A stretch of DNA of 64,000 nt, from the IMG/VR virus record IMGVR_UViG_3300038701_003016, positions 1 to 64,000 of that record; one strand, written 5' to 3'. The notes beneath the pieces are model-generated. The model did no database searches. It was not told the DNA's origin and saw only the letters and a program-made list of their open reading frames with translations. Shown in pieces: positions 41,480-50,326 of this stretch (positions are counted from its first letter, which is position 1; each line of letters starts with the position of its first letter). Made by a program: the position numbers and the translations under genes. The DNA comes from a virus.

Positions 41480-43126
41480 ATGGCTGGAAAACAAATACCA
41501 ATAGAAGAATTGGAAATAGCTGTTCAAGCTTATTATGACTACTCTGGAAATAAATCAGAAGCAGCTCGAGCTTTAGGATTAAATAGATGTACTTATAAAG
41601 ATAGGCTGAAAGTAGCCGAGTCAAGATTAGGAATAAGATTAAATAAAGTCGCAGATGGAACTATACAGCCTTCCGAAAGTAAAATATTGAAGCTACCTAA
41701 GAAAGGCTATACAAAAAGATATATTCTCACTTCTATTCAAAATAATACCCACCTACATCCGGCATTCAATAATATTCTTGCTCTTAAAGACTATTTGGAC
41801 AATTATCCCAAAAGTAGTTGTGATCTACTGATAGGAACTTATTCATACCAGCTTTCTTCGTATGGACCTAAAGCGGTTAAAAGGGGCAAATACAAAGCAG
41901 AAAAAGCTTTAGAAGAATTATGGTATGCTAGAGAAGCTGAAGATTTTATTGTAGATGAAAGTGTTGAGTTAGCTCCGGGACTAGTTTGGTGTGGAGAGCA
42001 AAATATATTACCTACGGCTAAACATCCTTTAACATCGTTTGAAGATTATAACGGCCGTAAATCTAACATTGTTCCGCATGCTAAAATAGAGATGGAAAGC
42101 GTGGCTTCAATGGCTAAAGAAGCGACTAAATTTAATTACTCTACGGGCACAATAACTCAACGTAATTATATAAAGAAACGAGCAGGTATTTTAGCCGAAC
42201 AAAAACATTCATATGGAGCATTACTTGTAGAAGTAGATAGCCAAGGAAACTGGTACGTACGACAATTGCATGTTGATGACAATGATGCTATAATGGATAT
42301 AGGGCCTTCAGGAACTTCAGGTATTTATGTCCAAACGGGTATGGTAACAGAGCGACAAGTTACTGAAGCTATATACTGGGGGGATGCTCACGCTCATGAG
42401 CTCGAATTATGGGTTAGAGAATGCGGCTGGGGTAGAAAAGGAATGCTCCAAGTTTTAAAACCTAAATATCAATTTTTAGGAGACGTATTTTCTATGCATA
42501 CCCGAGGGCATCATGAAATAAACGATTTTCATTCAAGGTACTCTAAGTTTGCTAAGCAAGAAGAAAGTGTAGAAGACGAAGTACAACTTACAACAGACTT
42601 TACAAATGAAGCTACGAAAAAATGGTGCAAAACTATTATAGTCCCTTCAAATCATGATAGGCATCTAGAAAGATGGTTGAATGAAGCGGATTTTAGAAAA
42701 GATCCTTTAAACTCCAAATATTTCTGTTATCTCCAATATAATTTGTTAAATGCTATGGATAAGGGAGACTCTTCTTTTAATGTACTAGAATTTGCTATGA
42801 CAAAGGCAGGACTAAACCCTTTAGTAGAATTTTTGCCTTTAAATCAAAGCTGTATAATTAAAGGTATAGAGAATGGATTGCACGGAGATATGGGCCCTAA
42901 CGGATCAAGAGGATCTACGCGTTCTCTTACAAAGTTAGGAAGACCCGTAAATAAAGGACATGACCATACAGCAGCCATTCGCGATCAAGTGTATTCTGCA
43001 GGAGCTTGCTCTTTAGATTTTGGATTTATGAATGGTCCGGACTCTCATTCTATTAGCCACATAGTGACCTACTCAAATGGAACTAGAAGTATTGTAACTA
43101 TGTACAATAATAAATGGCGAGCATAA
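41480..43126 (+). CDS. HTH-metallophosphoesterase, T5 A1-like
   Basis: 548 aa. Residues about 8-40 form a helix-turn-helix of the NKSEAARALGLNRCTYKDRL type. The C-terminal half has calcineurin-like metal motifs: WGDAHAHE (about 299), GDVFSMHTRGHHE, VPSNHDRHLERWL (about 390), HGDMGPNGSRGS and GHDHTA. This resembles the A1 protein of T5, which is needed for DNA transfer and host DNA breakdown, and related phage phosphoesterases. Which substrate it uses is not shown by sequence. Confidence 0.75.
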   Translation: MAGKQIPIEELEIAVQAYYDYSGNKSEAARALGLNRCTYKDRLKVAESRLGIRLNKVADGTIQPSESKILKLPKKGYTKRYILTSIQNNTHLHPAFNNILALKDYLDNYPKSSCDLLIGTYSYQLSSYGPKAVKRGKYKAEKALEELWYAREAEDFIVDESVELAPGLVWCGEQNILPTAKHPLTSFEDYNGRKSNIVPHAKIEMESVASMAKEATKFNYSTGTITQRNYIKKRAGILAEQKHSYGALLVEVDSQGNWYVRQLHVDDNDAIMDIGPSGTSGIYVQTGMVTERQVTEAIYWGDAHAHELELWVRECGWGRKGMLQVLKPKYQFLGDVFSMHTRGHHEINDFHSRYSKFAKQEESVEDEVQLTTDFTNEATKKWCKTIIVPSNHDRHLERWLNEADFRKDPLNSKYFCYLQYNLLNAMDKGDSSFNVLEFAMTKAGLNPLVEFLPLNQSCIIKGIENGLHGDMGPNGSRGSTRSLTKLGRPVNKGHDHTAAIRDQVYSAGACSLDFGFMNGPDSHSISHIVTYSNGTRSIVTMYNNKWRA

Positions 43127-43128
43127 TA

Positions 43129-43164
43129 TTAAGGCCATGAACTGATTATAATTCATGGCCTTAA
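43129..43164. terminator. Bidirectional hairpin between convergent operons
   Basis: TTAAGGCCATGAA and TTCATGGCCTTAA form a perfect 13-bp stem where the late plus-strand genes meet the minus-strand operon. T-tracts are weak on both sides. Confidence 0.7.
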
Positions 43165-43240
43165 TCTCATTATTTCTATAGGTAGACAGCTCGATAAGCT
43201 TTTAATATATAAGTTTATATTAGACTATCACCGAAAGTAT

Positions 43241-44980
43241 TTAACCACATTCTTTAGAGCCATCAGGCCCTATTTCACACATAGCATTGTGGGCCTCCGG
43301 AGCCTTTTCATCTGGATCTTCTTTTCCTAAAAGAATGCCCATTCTTTTCCCGTCTTTATTGAAAGTGGTACACCCTTTACATCCTCGCTCCCAAGCTTGA
43401 ATATAGATATTTTTAAAGGCTTCCCATGTCATAGAGCTATCTACGTTGCAAGTCTTAGATACAGCGCTGTCTACTAAAGCTGAAGCCGCTGCCAGAACAT
43501 CAATATGTTGTTCGGCAGAAACCTTTGAGGATATAATTCCCTCTACTCCAAATTCTCTATAACCATAATCGGAAACATCTACGGTTACTTTTCCTTCAGG
43601 CATATTAACTACGCGCTTGCTTTCATATTCAAATACGGGTTCAATTCCACTAGAAATATAATCTGCACAAAAACTTATAGTTCCAGTAGGCGCAATGCTA
43701 GTTAAATGTGAATTTCGTATCCCTTTTTCTTTAATTGCGTTTCTGATTTTTGGAGAAAGAGTTTTTGCAAAAGGTCCTGCTAGGAATAAATCCCTGTCGA
43801 ATTTTGGAAAAGATCCTTTTTCTTCTGCTAAATCAGTACTAGCCAGATAGGCTTCGTCTCTAAGAGTTTCAAGAATTTCAAGTTGAAATTGCATAAAATC
43901 CGCTCCAGCATATGTATATCCTAAAGCTTCAGCAGCATTTGCAAGTCCGGTAATTCCTAGCCCCATACGCCTTTTTGATAAAGCTTCCATTCTTTGTTCT
44001 GGAAGGGGATATAAAGCTCTATCTACAATATTATCCATAGCCCTTACAACATGAGGTATATCGGCTTCGAATAATTTCCAATCAAAAATATAGCCATTCC
44101 AACCTGATTTTTTCTCTTTTTTAATATATTTTACTAGATTGAATGATCCTAAAAGACATGCTCCAAATGGAGGAAGAGGCTGTTCTCCACAAGGATTTGT
44201 GGCGGCTATTGTTTCGCAATACCAAAGGTTATTCATTTTATTTATAGTATCTATAAATAAAACGCCGGGTTCCCCCCAGTCCCAAGTAGATCTCATAATC
44301 ATTTCCCATAAATAATTAGCATCTACTTCTTTATATACTCGACCTTGCCACCTTAATTGGAAAGGCTTATTGTCCTTTAGACAATTCATAAATTCATCAG
44401 TTACTGCTACTGAAATATTAAAACCTGTTAAACTTGTGGTATTTTGTTTTGCTAAAATAAATTCCTCAATATCAGGATGGTCTATTCGCATTACTCCCAT
44501 TTGAGCACCTCGACGATGCCCTGAAGAAGCTATACATCTACATATGGCGTCAAAAATATCCATAAAACTTACGGGGCCGGAAGATCTAGATTGTAGTTTT
44601 TTAATTAATTCTCCTCTAGGTCTTAAGGTAGAAAAATCGTACCCAATACCTCCTCCCATTCTCATAGTCTGGGCAGCTTGTGAAGCTCTATCCATTATAG
44701 CCCCTGGGCCTTCCACAAAACTATCTTCTAAAGTACCAGAAACATAACAATTATAAGGAGTTACAGCTTTAGGGGCTCCCATTGCTGCTTGGACTCTTCC
44801 AGCTGCAATAAATCTCATATCTAAAGTGATATCTCTAAAAGCTTTGAAATGCTCATCATCATCTTTAAGAGTGCTAGCAACTCTATTACAACTTTCTCTA
44901 AAAGTTTCATTTGGAAGACGGTATTTTTCAGCATGAAGTTTATCGCTGAAAACCAAGGAGGGTCCTGGTTCAGTGCTCAT
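43241..44980 (-). CDS. nrdJ: Adenosylcobalamin-dependent ribonucleotide reductase (class II)
   Basis: 579 aa. NPCGEQPLPPFGACLLGSFNL is the class II/I active-site segment; GGGIGYDFSTLRPRG, CIASSGHRRGAQMGVM, the radical-site region and the end CKGCTTFNKDGKRMGIL fit B12-dependent NrdJ. It makes deoxynucleotides for phage replication and implies that the host makes or imports cobalamin. Shorter than host NrdJ, with no N-terminal ATP cone. AAGGAA ribosome site. Confidence 0.92.
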   Translation of the reverse strand: MSTEPGPSLVFSDKLHAEKYRLPNETFRESCNRVASTLKDDDEHFKAFRDITLDMRFIAAGRVQAAMGAPKAVTPYNCYVSGTLEDSFVEGPGAIMDRASQAAQTMRMGGGIGYDFSTLRPRGELIKKLQSRSSGPVSFMDIFDAICRCIASSGHRRGAQMGVMRIDHPDIEEFILAKQNTTSLTGFNISVAVTDEFMNCLKDNKPFQLRWQGRVYKEVDANYLWEMIMRSTWDWGEPGVLFIDTINKMNNLWYCETIAATNPCGEQPLPPFGACLLGSFNLVKYIKKEKKSGWNGYIFDWKLFEADIPHVVRAMDNIVDRALYPLPEQRMEALSKRRMGLGITGLANAAEALGYTYAGADFMQFQLEILETLRDEAYLASTDLAEEKGSFPKFDRDLFLAGPFAKTLSPKIRNAIKEKGIRNSHLTSIAPTGTISFCADYISSGIEPVFEYESKRVVNMPEGKVTVDVSDYGYREFGVEGIISSKVSAEQHIDVLAAASALVDSAVSKTCNVDSSMTWEAFKNIYIQAWERGCKGCTTFNKDGKRMGILLGKEDPDEKAPEAHNAMCEIGPDGSKECG

Positions 44981-45054
44981 ATAAAGTTCCTTACTACTAT
45001 ATTAATGAAAGTTATTAACAATATCAGTAGTTTAATACTTTATAAGCCGTTAGA

Positions 45055-45318
45055 CTATATCAATCTAGAATAATAATCGCTTCTAATACTTTCAATATCG
45101 GAAATACGTTTCATTTTATCTTGACTACACTTATTGCATAACCCTTCAGTATTTAAGTCTAGAGGGCTAATAAAAGGATTTTCACAATCATCACAAATAT
45201 ATAGCTCTTCAGAATTATATACTTCGTTTCCAATATTCACAAGTAAATAGCCAAGCCCCTCTTTTTGTATTTCTAAAATTTCTGAGGTATTTAAGGGTGA
45301 TATATTATTCTCGAACAT
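45055..45318 (-). CDS. Small zinc-ribbon protein, 87 aa
   Basis: Start at 45318 (MFENNISPLN), nine bases after GGAG; a longer frame overlaps the terminator. CDDCENPF and CNKC form a four-cysteine zinc site about 18 residues apart. Basic C terminus. Function unknown. Confidence 0.65.
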   Translation of the reverse strand: MFENNISPLNTSEILEIQKEGLGYLLVNIGNEVYNSEELYICDDCENPFISPLDLNTEGLCNKCSQDKMKRISDIESIRSDYYSRLI

Positions 45319-45332
45319 AACTAACTCCAAAT

Positions 45333-45373
45333 TAAAAATGCCTAACTGGAACATAATATTCCAATTAGGCATT
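45333..45373 (-). terminator. Intrinsic terminator
   Basis: On the minus strand AATGCCTAATTGGAA pairs with TTCCAGTTAGGCATT, followed by TTTTT. Ends the gene at 45406. Confidence 0.85.
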
Positions 45374-45405
45374 AAATTAAGCTTATATTTTAAGAAGTTA
45401 GCCCC

Positions 45406-45864
45406 TTATTTAGAAGGTTTAGATCTGGGTCTCCTTTGAACCAGATTATAATTTTCGTAGCCAAATTCTCCTACTCTAGCTTTAACAGAATACCAACGAA
45501 GACACGCTGGAGTTGTTTGGGCTTCAGGAAATTCTTCAATAATCATCTCAACAATTTCTTTATAAGGAAGCCCGACGGACCTAGCATTTGGATGATTTGC
45601 TTCTACAACATTTTCAGAACTTGGTTTTTTAGTCTTATCTTCATAATAAGACACTTTACAAAGAAGTTCCATAGAAGCTTCTCTAATAGTTCTTGTTTTT
45701 GGGGCTTGTTGGGCTAAATCCCTAAGTAAATCTTGAATGTGGCCAAGTAATTTGGCCTTACTTTGTTTCCAAGGTTTACTTAATTGATGATCCTCTGGGG
45801 CTTTTGAATTGAAAAAATCTACCAATTCAGAAGAAGTTTTTTGTTCAAGTACGGAAAAATCCAT
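45406..45864 (-). CDS. Protein with FPEAxT..WY..K.R module, 152 aa
   Basis: The C-terminal part EEFPEAQTTPACLRWYSVKAR matches EAKTSLPSINWYRNKLR in the 82-aa protein at 50395, with a similar helix before it (GLPYKEIVEMI/GMTNEEALEAV). The shape suggests a small helical DNA-binding domain like a homeodomain-type HTH. N-terminal half unrecognised. Confidence 0.7.
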   Translation of the reverse strand: MDFSVLEQKTSSELVDFFNSKAPEDHQLSKPWKQSKAKLLGHIQDLLRDLAQQAPKTRTIREASMELLCKVSYYEDKTKKPSSENVVEANHPNARSVGLPYKEIVEMIIEEFPEAQTTPACLRWYSVKARVGEFGYENYNLVQRRPRSKPSK

Positions 45865-45901
45865 TTTTAGTCTCCATTTAACTGTCTATAAGGGTTATTT
45901 A

Positions 45902-46132
45902 TTAAGCGAATACGCTCATAAAGCCTGCGGAAGCTCCAATTACAGCGCTTACAGGAGCATAAATTAAAACGAAAAACAGAATATCTTCTTTTTTCGCCGT
46001 TTCTTCGCGTTTGAATTTTGAACGAAGTCCCATAATTTTGTATGTTGCTTTCTGCTCTGTAGTCAAACGTAGATCGATTGAACCCCATGGTGTTAAAGTG
46101 GCGTTCGGAAAGTTTTTAAATAAAGGTGCCAT
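45902..46132 (-). CDS. Small membrane protein, 76 aa
   Basis: GGAGAGG precedes the ATG and promoter H lies 28 bases upstream. A soluble basic part is followed by a hydrophobic C-terminal stretch (about 50-74, ILFFVLIYAPVSAVIGASAG). It is one of few minus-strand genes here with its own consensus promoter, so it is probably expressed early. Confidence 0.7.
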   Translation of the reverse strand: MAPLFKNFPNATLTPWGSIDLRLTTEQKATYKIMGLRSKFKREETAKKEDILFFVLIYAPVSAVIGASAGFMSVFA

Positions 46133-46159
46133 TGTCCCTCTCCTAATAATGTATAGAGG

Positions 46160-46188
46160 ATAATGGCGTGTTTTATAGGACTTGTAAA
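46160..46188 (-). promoter_or_regulatory. Promoter H
   Basis: TTTACA-N17-CATTAT on the minus strand, preceded by TTTTCTA as in the cassette promoters. Confidence 0.7.
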
Positions 46189-46250
46189 TAGAAAAATGGG
46201 ATTTTTTAAAATTATTTTGAATGTTATAGAGACTCCTTATATATGGACCT

Positions 46251-46721
46251 CTATAATAAAGAAGAATGTTTCGGTTGAGGATGCTTTACGATAGCTGCCA
46301 AAAATTCTATTTTAGAAGCTCCGGGGTTGACAATAGAAAGAGCCCCTAATTCTTCCAAAGTCAACCCATTTTGCATCTTATCTATTAAGTCTCTGCTTGC
46401 TGGTATTAAATATCTGTTAGCTTTTGAATATTTTCCAATAAGAATAGCTACAAATACTCGTCCTCCGGCTCTGTATCTATTTTTCAACCAAATAGGCTGT
46501 CCATCTTGAAATTTTATTTTAATAGGAGTTTTTGCATTAGAAGGTTTATTGGCTTTTTTTAACTCAAGCCAAAATTCTATACCTTTAAAACAACCATTTA
46601 CATCCGCCATTCCATTTCCTGCAGAATTTTCAATTCTATTTAAATGGAGTTGGTTTCTATAAACAAATTTTAATTTTTTGATCCATTTCCATAAATTTTC
46701 TTCGCCGGGAGTTATATTCAT
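46251..46721 (-). CDS. VRR-NUC-type nuclease (PD-(D/E)XK)
   Basis: 156 aa. GMADVNG followed by FWLELK gives the D...ExK catalytic core; WLKNRYRAGGRVFVAILI follows as in VRR-NUC domains of phage Holliday-junction-type nucleases. AGGAGA ribosome site. It may act on branched replication intermediates. Confidence 0.82.
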   Translation of the reverse strand: MNITPGEENLWKWIKKLKFVYRNQLHLNRIENSAGNGMADVNGCFKGIEFWLELKKANKPSNAKTPIKIKFQDGQPIWLKNRYRAGGRVFVAILIGKYSKANRYLIPASRDLIDKMQNGLTLEELGALSIVNPGASKIEFLAAIVKHPQPKHSSLL

Positions 46722-46736
46722 TTAGGTTCTCCTACA

Positions 46737-47180
46737 TTATACTATATTGGCAAAAATTATTTCTATTCCTGCTTGTCTAAAAGTTTCCTCAGATTTTAAT
46801 TGATCTTCAGCCCAACTAGAAACAGGGTCTATTTTCCAGGATATAAGACGGGAAATACCCGCATTCAATATAGACCTACAGCATCCTTTTTTAGTACAAG
46901 GGAACATAGTTACATATAGAGAACATCCCTCTGTCTCAAACGTAGCATTCATTAAAGCGTTATGCTCTGCATGAACCATATTGTGATTTTTAACTTCTTT
47001 CATATTAAGCATCACTTGATCGTCAGGAATATCTTTCGGAAATCCATTATAGCCTATAGATATATTACGTCTATCAGGGCTTACAAGTACGGCTCCGACT
47101 CGACAATTAGGATCTTTTGACCACCCTGAAACTTGAGTGGCTATGAGAAAAAATCTTCTATCCCATTTATTTTCTAACAT
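46737..47180 (-). CDS. dCMP deaminase
   Basis: 147 aa from 47180; the longer frame begins inside the upstream gene. VHAEHN gives zinc ligand His70 and catalytic Glu72. The second zinc motif is FPCTKKGCC: Cys95 and Cys100 (or 101) are four or five residues apart, not two as in the usual PCxxC, so the loop is longer. It converts dCMP to dUMP. Two bases separate it from the upstream dCMP-hydroxymethylase-like gene. Confidence 0.85.
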   Translation of the reverse strand: MLENKWDRRFFLIATQVSGWSKDPNCRVGAVLVSPDRRNISIGYNGFPKDIPDDQVMLNMKEVKNHNMVHAEHNALMNATFETEGCSLYVTMFPCTKKGCCRSILNAGISRLISWKIDPVSSWAEDQLKSEETFRQAGIEIIFANIV

Positions 47181-47182
47181 AT

Positions 47183-48157
47183 TTATTCCACCAAAACAGG
47201 TAAAGGAGACCAAGAATTTTTTGTTACTCTCTTGCTCAGCCGGTTAACAAGATTTATATACCCTTCAGGATTATTTTCTATTTCAGAGATGCTCATTCCA
47301 GGTAGAGAGGGCTCTATTTCAGTTAGTACTGTAGGCCAATCTTTTTCTTCGTAAGGCCAATAAACTAAATCTGCAAGCTGTAAATGCTTAGGAATACTTA
47401 AATCAGATCCCGCACTAAATTGACTTTTCAGATATTTATAACGTTTATCTATATGATGGCTGCCCGGTATGCAAGCTTCTACCATAGCTAAATGCGGTTG
47501 ATAAATATGGGCGTTAGCTAAAGTAAATGATATAGTCCCAGGTACTAAATCTACTTCTGACGCTAAAGCATCTAAGGTAAGAGCATAAGCCATAATGTCA
47601 TAAGGCAATCCTACAAATACGTCACTTGATCTTATGAAAACTGACATATGCAATTCTCTATTATTACTTTGTTTATTGTCTAAGACATTTACACTAAAGC
47701 CTACTGGACATGGAATATTTTTAGGTTGAGAGCCTCCTAGACCATCTGAAGCAGGATCCCAAGTGCTTACATATAGTTGCCTATTAGAAGGATTTAATTT
47801 AAGTTCTTCACAAAGCTGGGCTAACTGGTCTCTGCCGAAATGTTTTCGCCAACGATAACCATAAGCAGTTTTCAACTCCCCGTCTTCTACAAATTTACTC
47901 CATAATTTAGGGGCATGTTTTAAAATAAATTCAGGGTTTTTAGTGCCCATTATTTGCCAAGCTACCTCGGCGGCGGCCACTTTTGGGAAATAAGCTCTAT
48001 TAGCTGCTAAAGGCAGTCTGCCATTTAACTCTAATTTTATATTATAAGAGCCCCTATGGGTTAATACTTCCGTCTCAGTTCTGCTATTGAGCTGCTTTAC
48101 TCCTTCTTTGTATATTGTAGTCAGCAGAGTTCTATATTGTTCATTGAGAGTTTCCAT
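47183..48157 (-). CDS. dCMP hydroxymethylase-like thymidylate synthase homologue
   Basis: 324 aa. Thymidylate-synthase fold motifs: nucleophile Cys150 in IPCPVGF, Arg176 and Asp179 in FIRSSD, and His217/Tyr219 in NAHIYQ. In GLPYDIMAY the Asn that binds dUMP in E. coli ThyA (Asn177) is Asp187 here. That change is the hallmark of T4 gp42 dCMP hydroxymethylase and makes the enzyme accept dCMP. It would use methylene-tetrahydrofolate to make 5-hydroxymethyl-dCMP, or possibly 5-methyl-dCMP. Confidence 0.85.
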   Translation of the reverse strand: METLNEQYRTLLTTIYKEGVKQLNSRTETEVLTHRGSYNIKLELNGRLPLAANRAYFPKVAAAEVAWQIMGTKNPEFILKHAPKLWSKFVEDGELKTAYGYRWRKHFGRDQLAQLCEELKLNPSNRQLYVSTWDPASDGLGGSQPKNIPCPVGFSVNVLDNKQSNNRELHMSVFIRSSDVFVGLPYDIMAYALTLDALASEVDLVPGTISFTLANAHIYQPHLAMVEACIPGSHHIDKRYKYLKSQFSAGSDLSIPKHLQLADLVYWPYEEKDWPTVLTEIEPSLPGMSISEIENNPEGYINLVNRLSKRVTKNSWSPLPVLVE

Positions 48158-48158
48158 G

Positions 48159-49043
48159 TTATACCTTCCAATATAAGTGGTTCATAATTCGCCCTAAATT
48201 TTGCACCGTGGTTGATATATCACTATTATTATCTAAGTGATAATCAGCCATATGAGGAGTTACCGAGCAAGATCCTTGGTCCTCAGGGAGTATTACCTTC
48301 GATCTATCTACCCAAATTATAGCGTCGAATACATTCTCTTTAATACATTGTACAAGTTCTGAAGAGTCCCGCATTCCACAGTAGATATCATTTTCTTTCA
48401 ATATTTCTTTTGCTAATTTAGATTTAATAGGAAAATTATATTCTTGAATGGCTTTGTACCATATTTGTCTATTGTTACCTGAATGCCTATCTTCAAAGCA
48501 TTCCGCTGTGCTATTATATTTTCTGCCAAGTTTTTCAAAATAAGGCCTCATGATCCGTTCAGCACAAAAAGCACTAGAAGATGTGAATTTCAACCCATAA
48601 GAATTTTGTAATATATCACAAACAGTATCTTTTCCATGTCTTCCATGCCCAATAACTAATATTTTTGGGCGCCTTTCAATAGCTTTCTTTATATCTGGAG
48701 CTTTCCATCCATAAGGCTTTATGGCATCACAGCCTAGAGCTCCAGGGCGCTTACTTAATTCGCCTTTTTCTTTAAGCATATTTGCTTTATGAACTTCATT
48801 TAGGACTTGTTTACCATTAACCCCCATTTCATAAAAACGCCCGGCGGCAAAGTACATTAGATCCATTAAGGCATCTACTTCATCTTCTAAAGTTTCAGCG
48901 TCCTTAAACTCCTGTAATTCTTCGGCAAGAGCTGAACTCGTCCATATCTTTCTTTGCTCCGAAAGCCTCTCAGGCGATACAGGTTTTGGGATATCAACTA
49001 TGTATTTTGCAAAGTCTGCAGTAAGCGTGAAAATATCATTCAT
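48159..49043 (-). CDS. NTP-pyrophosphohydrolase/dNMP kinase fusion
   Basis: 294 aa. Residues about 30-92 are an all-alpha NTP-PPase (EELQEF, then DEVDALMDLMYF and VHKANM), like MazG or a PRA-PH-type domain. Residues about 127-294 are a P-loop kinase with GHGRHGKDT at 132-140, resembling the T4 gp1 dNMP-kinase pattern GxxxxGKDT. In T4 the dCTPase (gp56) and gp1 kinase remove dCTP and phosphorylate hm-dCMP; here one chain carries both folds. It ends one base before the hydroxymethylase gene. Confidence 0.82.
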   Translation of the reverse strand: MNDIFTLTADFAKYIVDIPKPVSPERLSEQRKIWTSSALAEELQEFKDAETLEDEVDALMDLMYFAAGRFYEMGVNGKQVLNEVHKANMLKEKGELSKRPGALGCDAIKPYGWKAPDIKKAIERRPKILVIGHGRHGKDTVCDILQNSYGLKFTSSSAFCAERIMRPYFEKLGRKYNSTAECFEDRHSGNNRQIWYKAIQEYNFPIKSKLAKEILKENDIYCGMRDSSELVQCIKENVFDAIIWVDRSKVILPEDQGSCSVTPHMADYHLDNNSDISTTVQNLGRIMNHLYWKV

Positions 49044-49051
49044 ATTAAGTC

Positions 49052-49330
49052 CTATCTATTTAGCATATTCTCAAATACCATTTCAGAAGTGAGAAATGTC
49101 ACGATAATTCCATTTTTCCATAACGCATAATAAAATACCCCTTCATAACCTATTCTATAAACCCTGATACGTCTTTCAGTATATATTTTACGACAGGTAC
49201 CTTTGCAGATACTAGTATAACAAGCCATATATACCCGGGCAGCATTCTCAGGAAGAACTTTGTATCTAGAAACAAGTCGCTGGCAAGCATGGACACTTGC
49301 TCTTACGATCTTATCCATATCTGGATACAT
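49052..49330 (-). CDS. Hypothetical protein, 92 aa
   Basis: Basic, cysteine-containing (ACYTSICKGTCRK) protein with a hydrophobic second half. No family recognised. The ATG lies just after the stop of the upstream gene, in the same operon. Confidence 0.6.
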   Translation of the reverse strand: MYPDMDKIVRASVHACQRLVSRYKVLPENAARVYMACYTSICKGTCRKIYTERRIRVYRIGYEGVFYYALWKNGIIVTFLTSEMVFENMLNR

Positions 49331-49332
49331 AC

Positions 49333-50010
49333 CTAATCAAGCCAGCTTTCATCTTCAGCGGGTTCATCAAATGGATTAGAGCACCCTTCTGGAAATTCAA
49401 TAGTAGCATTGTCTCCTACCAACCTATATCCAATTCCATGATCCTTTTGAAGCATAAAAAGGTAAGATAAAGCATTAGATCGAGACATTGAGAACTCTGC
49501 CATAGCTTCTCGTATAGACCTGATATTATTTCCGTCTATAAACCACTTAAGAAATTTCCCTCTTTTACTTTTTAATTTTACAGCCTTCTTTAGGGTGTTA
49601 GCTACTTCTTTTCCGCCTTTAACCCTTTTATCTTGGCTACCATCTTTCATAATTTGGTCTGGGACTTTAAGCCCTAATTTTCTCATAATTAGGGCCGCAG
49701 TATCATAATCTTTTTGCCAGCCATTTCTTTGGAACTCTTTCCACTTCTTAACAATATGCTCAGAAAACCAGTCAGGCCTAAATTCCAGATCAACGCTGCC
49801 TGTAAGTTCCCCGGCTAAATTAGGTATAGAATAGCTCTGGAAAGTATAAGGGCAAAAAACAGTAGATCTCTTTTCGCCTTTTAATACTAGAGCGCACTGC
49901 CAACCATTACATGGGGGGTCCTTTATGTAAGCGTCAATTGTACTTTTACGTACAGACCCGTTAACATAATAAATACGAACCCATTCCATTCCCTCTTGAA
50001 TAATAGACAT
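49333..50010 (-). CDS. Hypothetical protein with C-terminal winged-helix-like region
   Basis: 225 aa. A beta-rich N-terminal part is followed by a basic linker (GGKEVANTLKKAVKLKSKRGK) and IREAMAEFSMSRSNALSYLFMLQ, which looks like a winged helix followed by a wing (YRLVGDNATIEF). DNA binding is inferred. Function unknown. Confidence 0.6.
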   Translation of the reverse strand: MSIIQEGMEWVRIYYVNGSVRKSTIDAYIKDPPCNGWQCALVLKGEKRSTVFCPYTFQSYSIPNLAGELTGSVDLEFRPDWFSEHIVKKWKEFQRNGWQKDYDTAALIMRKLGLKVPDQIMKDGSQDKRVKGGKEVANTLKKAVKLKSKRGKFLKWFIDGNNIRSIREAMAEFSMSRSNALSYLFMLQKDHGIGYRLVGDNATIEFPEGCSNPFDEPAEDESWLD

Positions 50011-50012
50011 AT

Positions 50013-50309
50013 TTAAAATCCTACGGTCTCTGTATGCACAGCTTCCACAAAATTTCCGAGGTGTTCACAAATGTTATGCTCAACTCTTATTAAAGGGTCT
50101 AAAGGAAAACTTTCTAATTCTTCCCATGTTACCATAAATTTATAGCAGGCGTTTCCATCTTGCCTAGTAATATGAGGCATTTGCCCTATTATAAGAAAAC
50201 CTTCCAGGTGAATTTGATAAATAAAAGTAACCCCTTTAGTAGGCTTTTTACCACGTTCCAAAGCTCTTCTCATACGAGTATAGGCTATAGCTTTTCCTTC
50301 ATCATACAT
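50013..50309 (-). CDS. Hypothetical protein, 98 aa
   Basis: GAGAGGG ribosome site. Beta-rich after a basic first helix. No family recognised. Two bases before the next gene, so co-transcribed. Confidence 0.6.
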   Translation of the reverse strand: MYDEGKAIAYTRMRRALERGKKPTKGVTFIYQIHLEGFLIIGQMPHITRQDGNACYKFMVTWEELESFPLDPLIRVEHNICEHLGNFVEAVHTETVGF

Positions 50310-50326
50310 ATGTATTCCCTCTCATT

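Noticed and set aside
45867-46088. 73-residue minus-strand frame overlapping the membrane protein at 45902
   Set aside because: No ribosome site; the other frame has GGAGAGG and promoter H.
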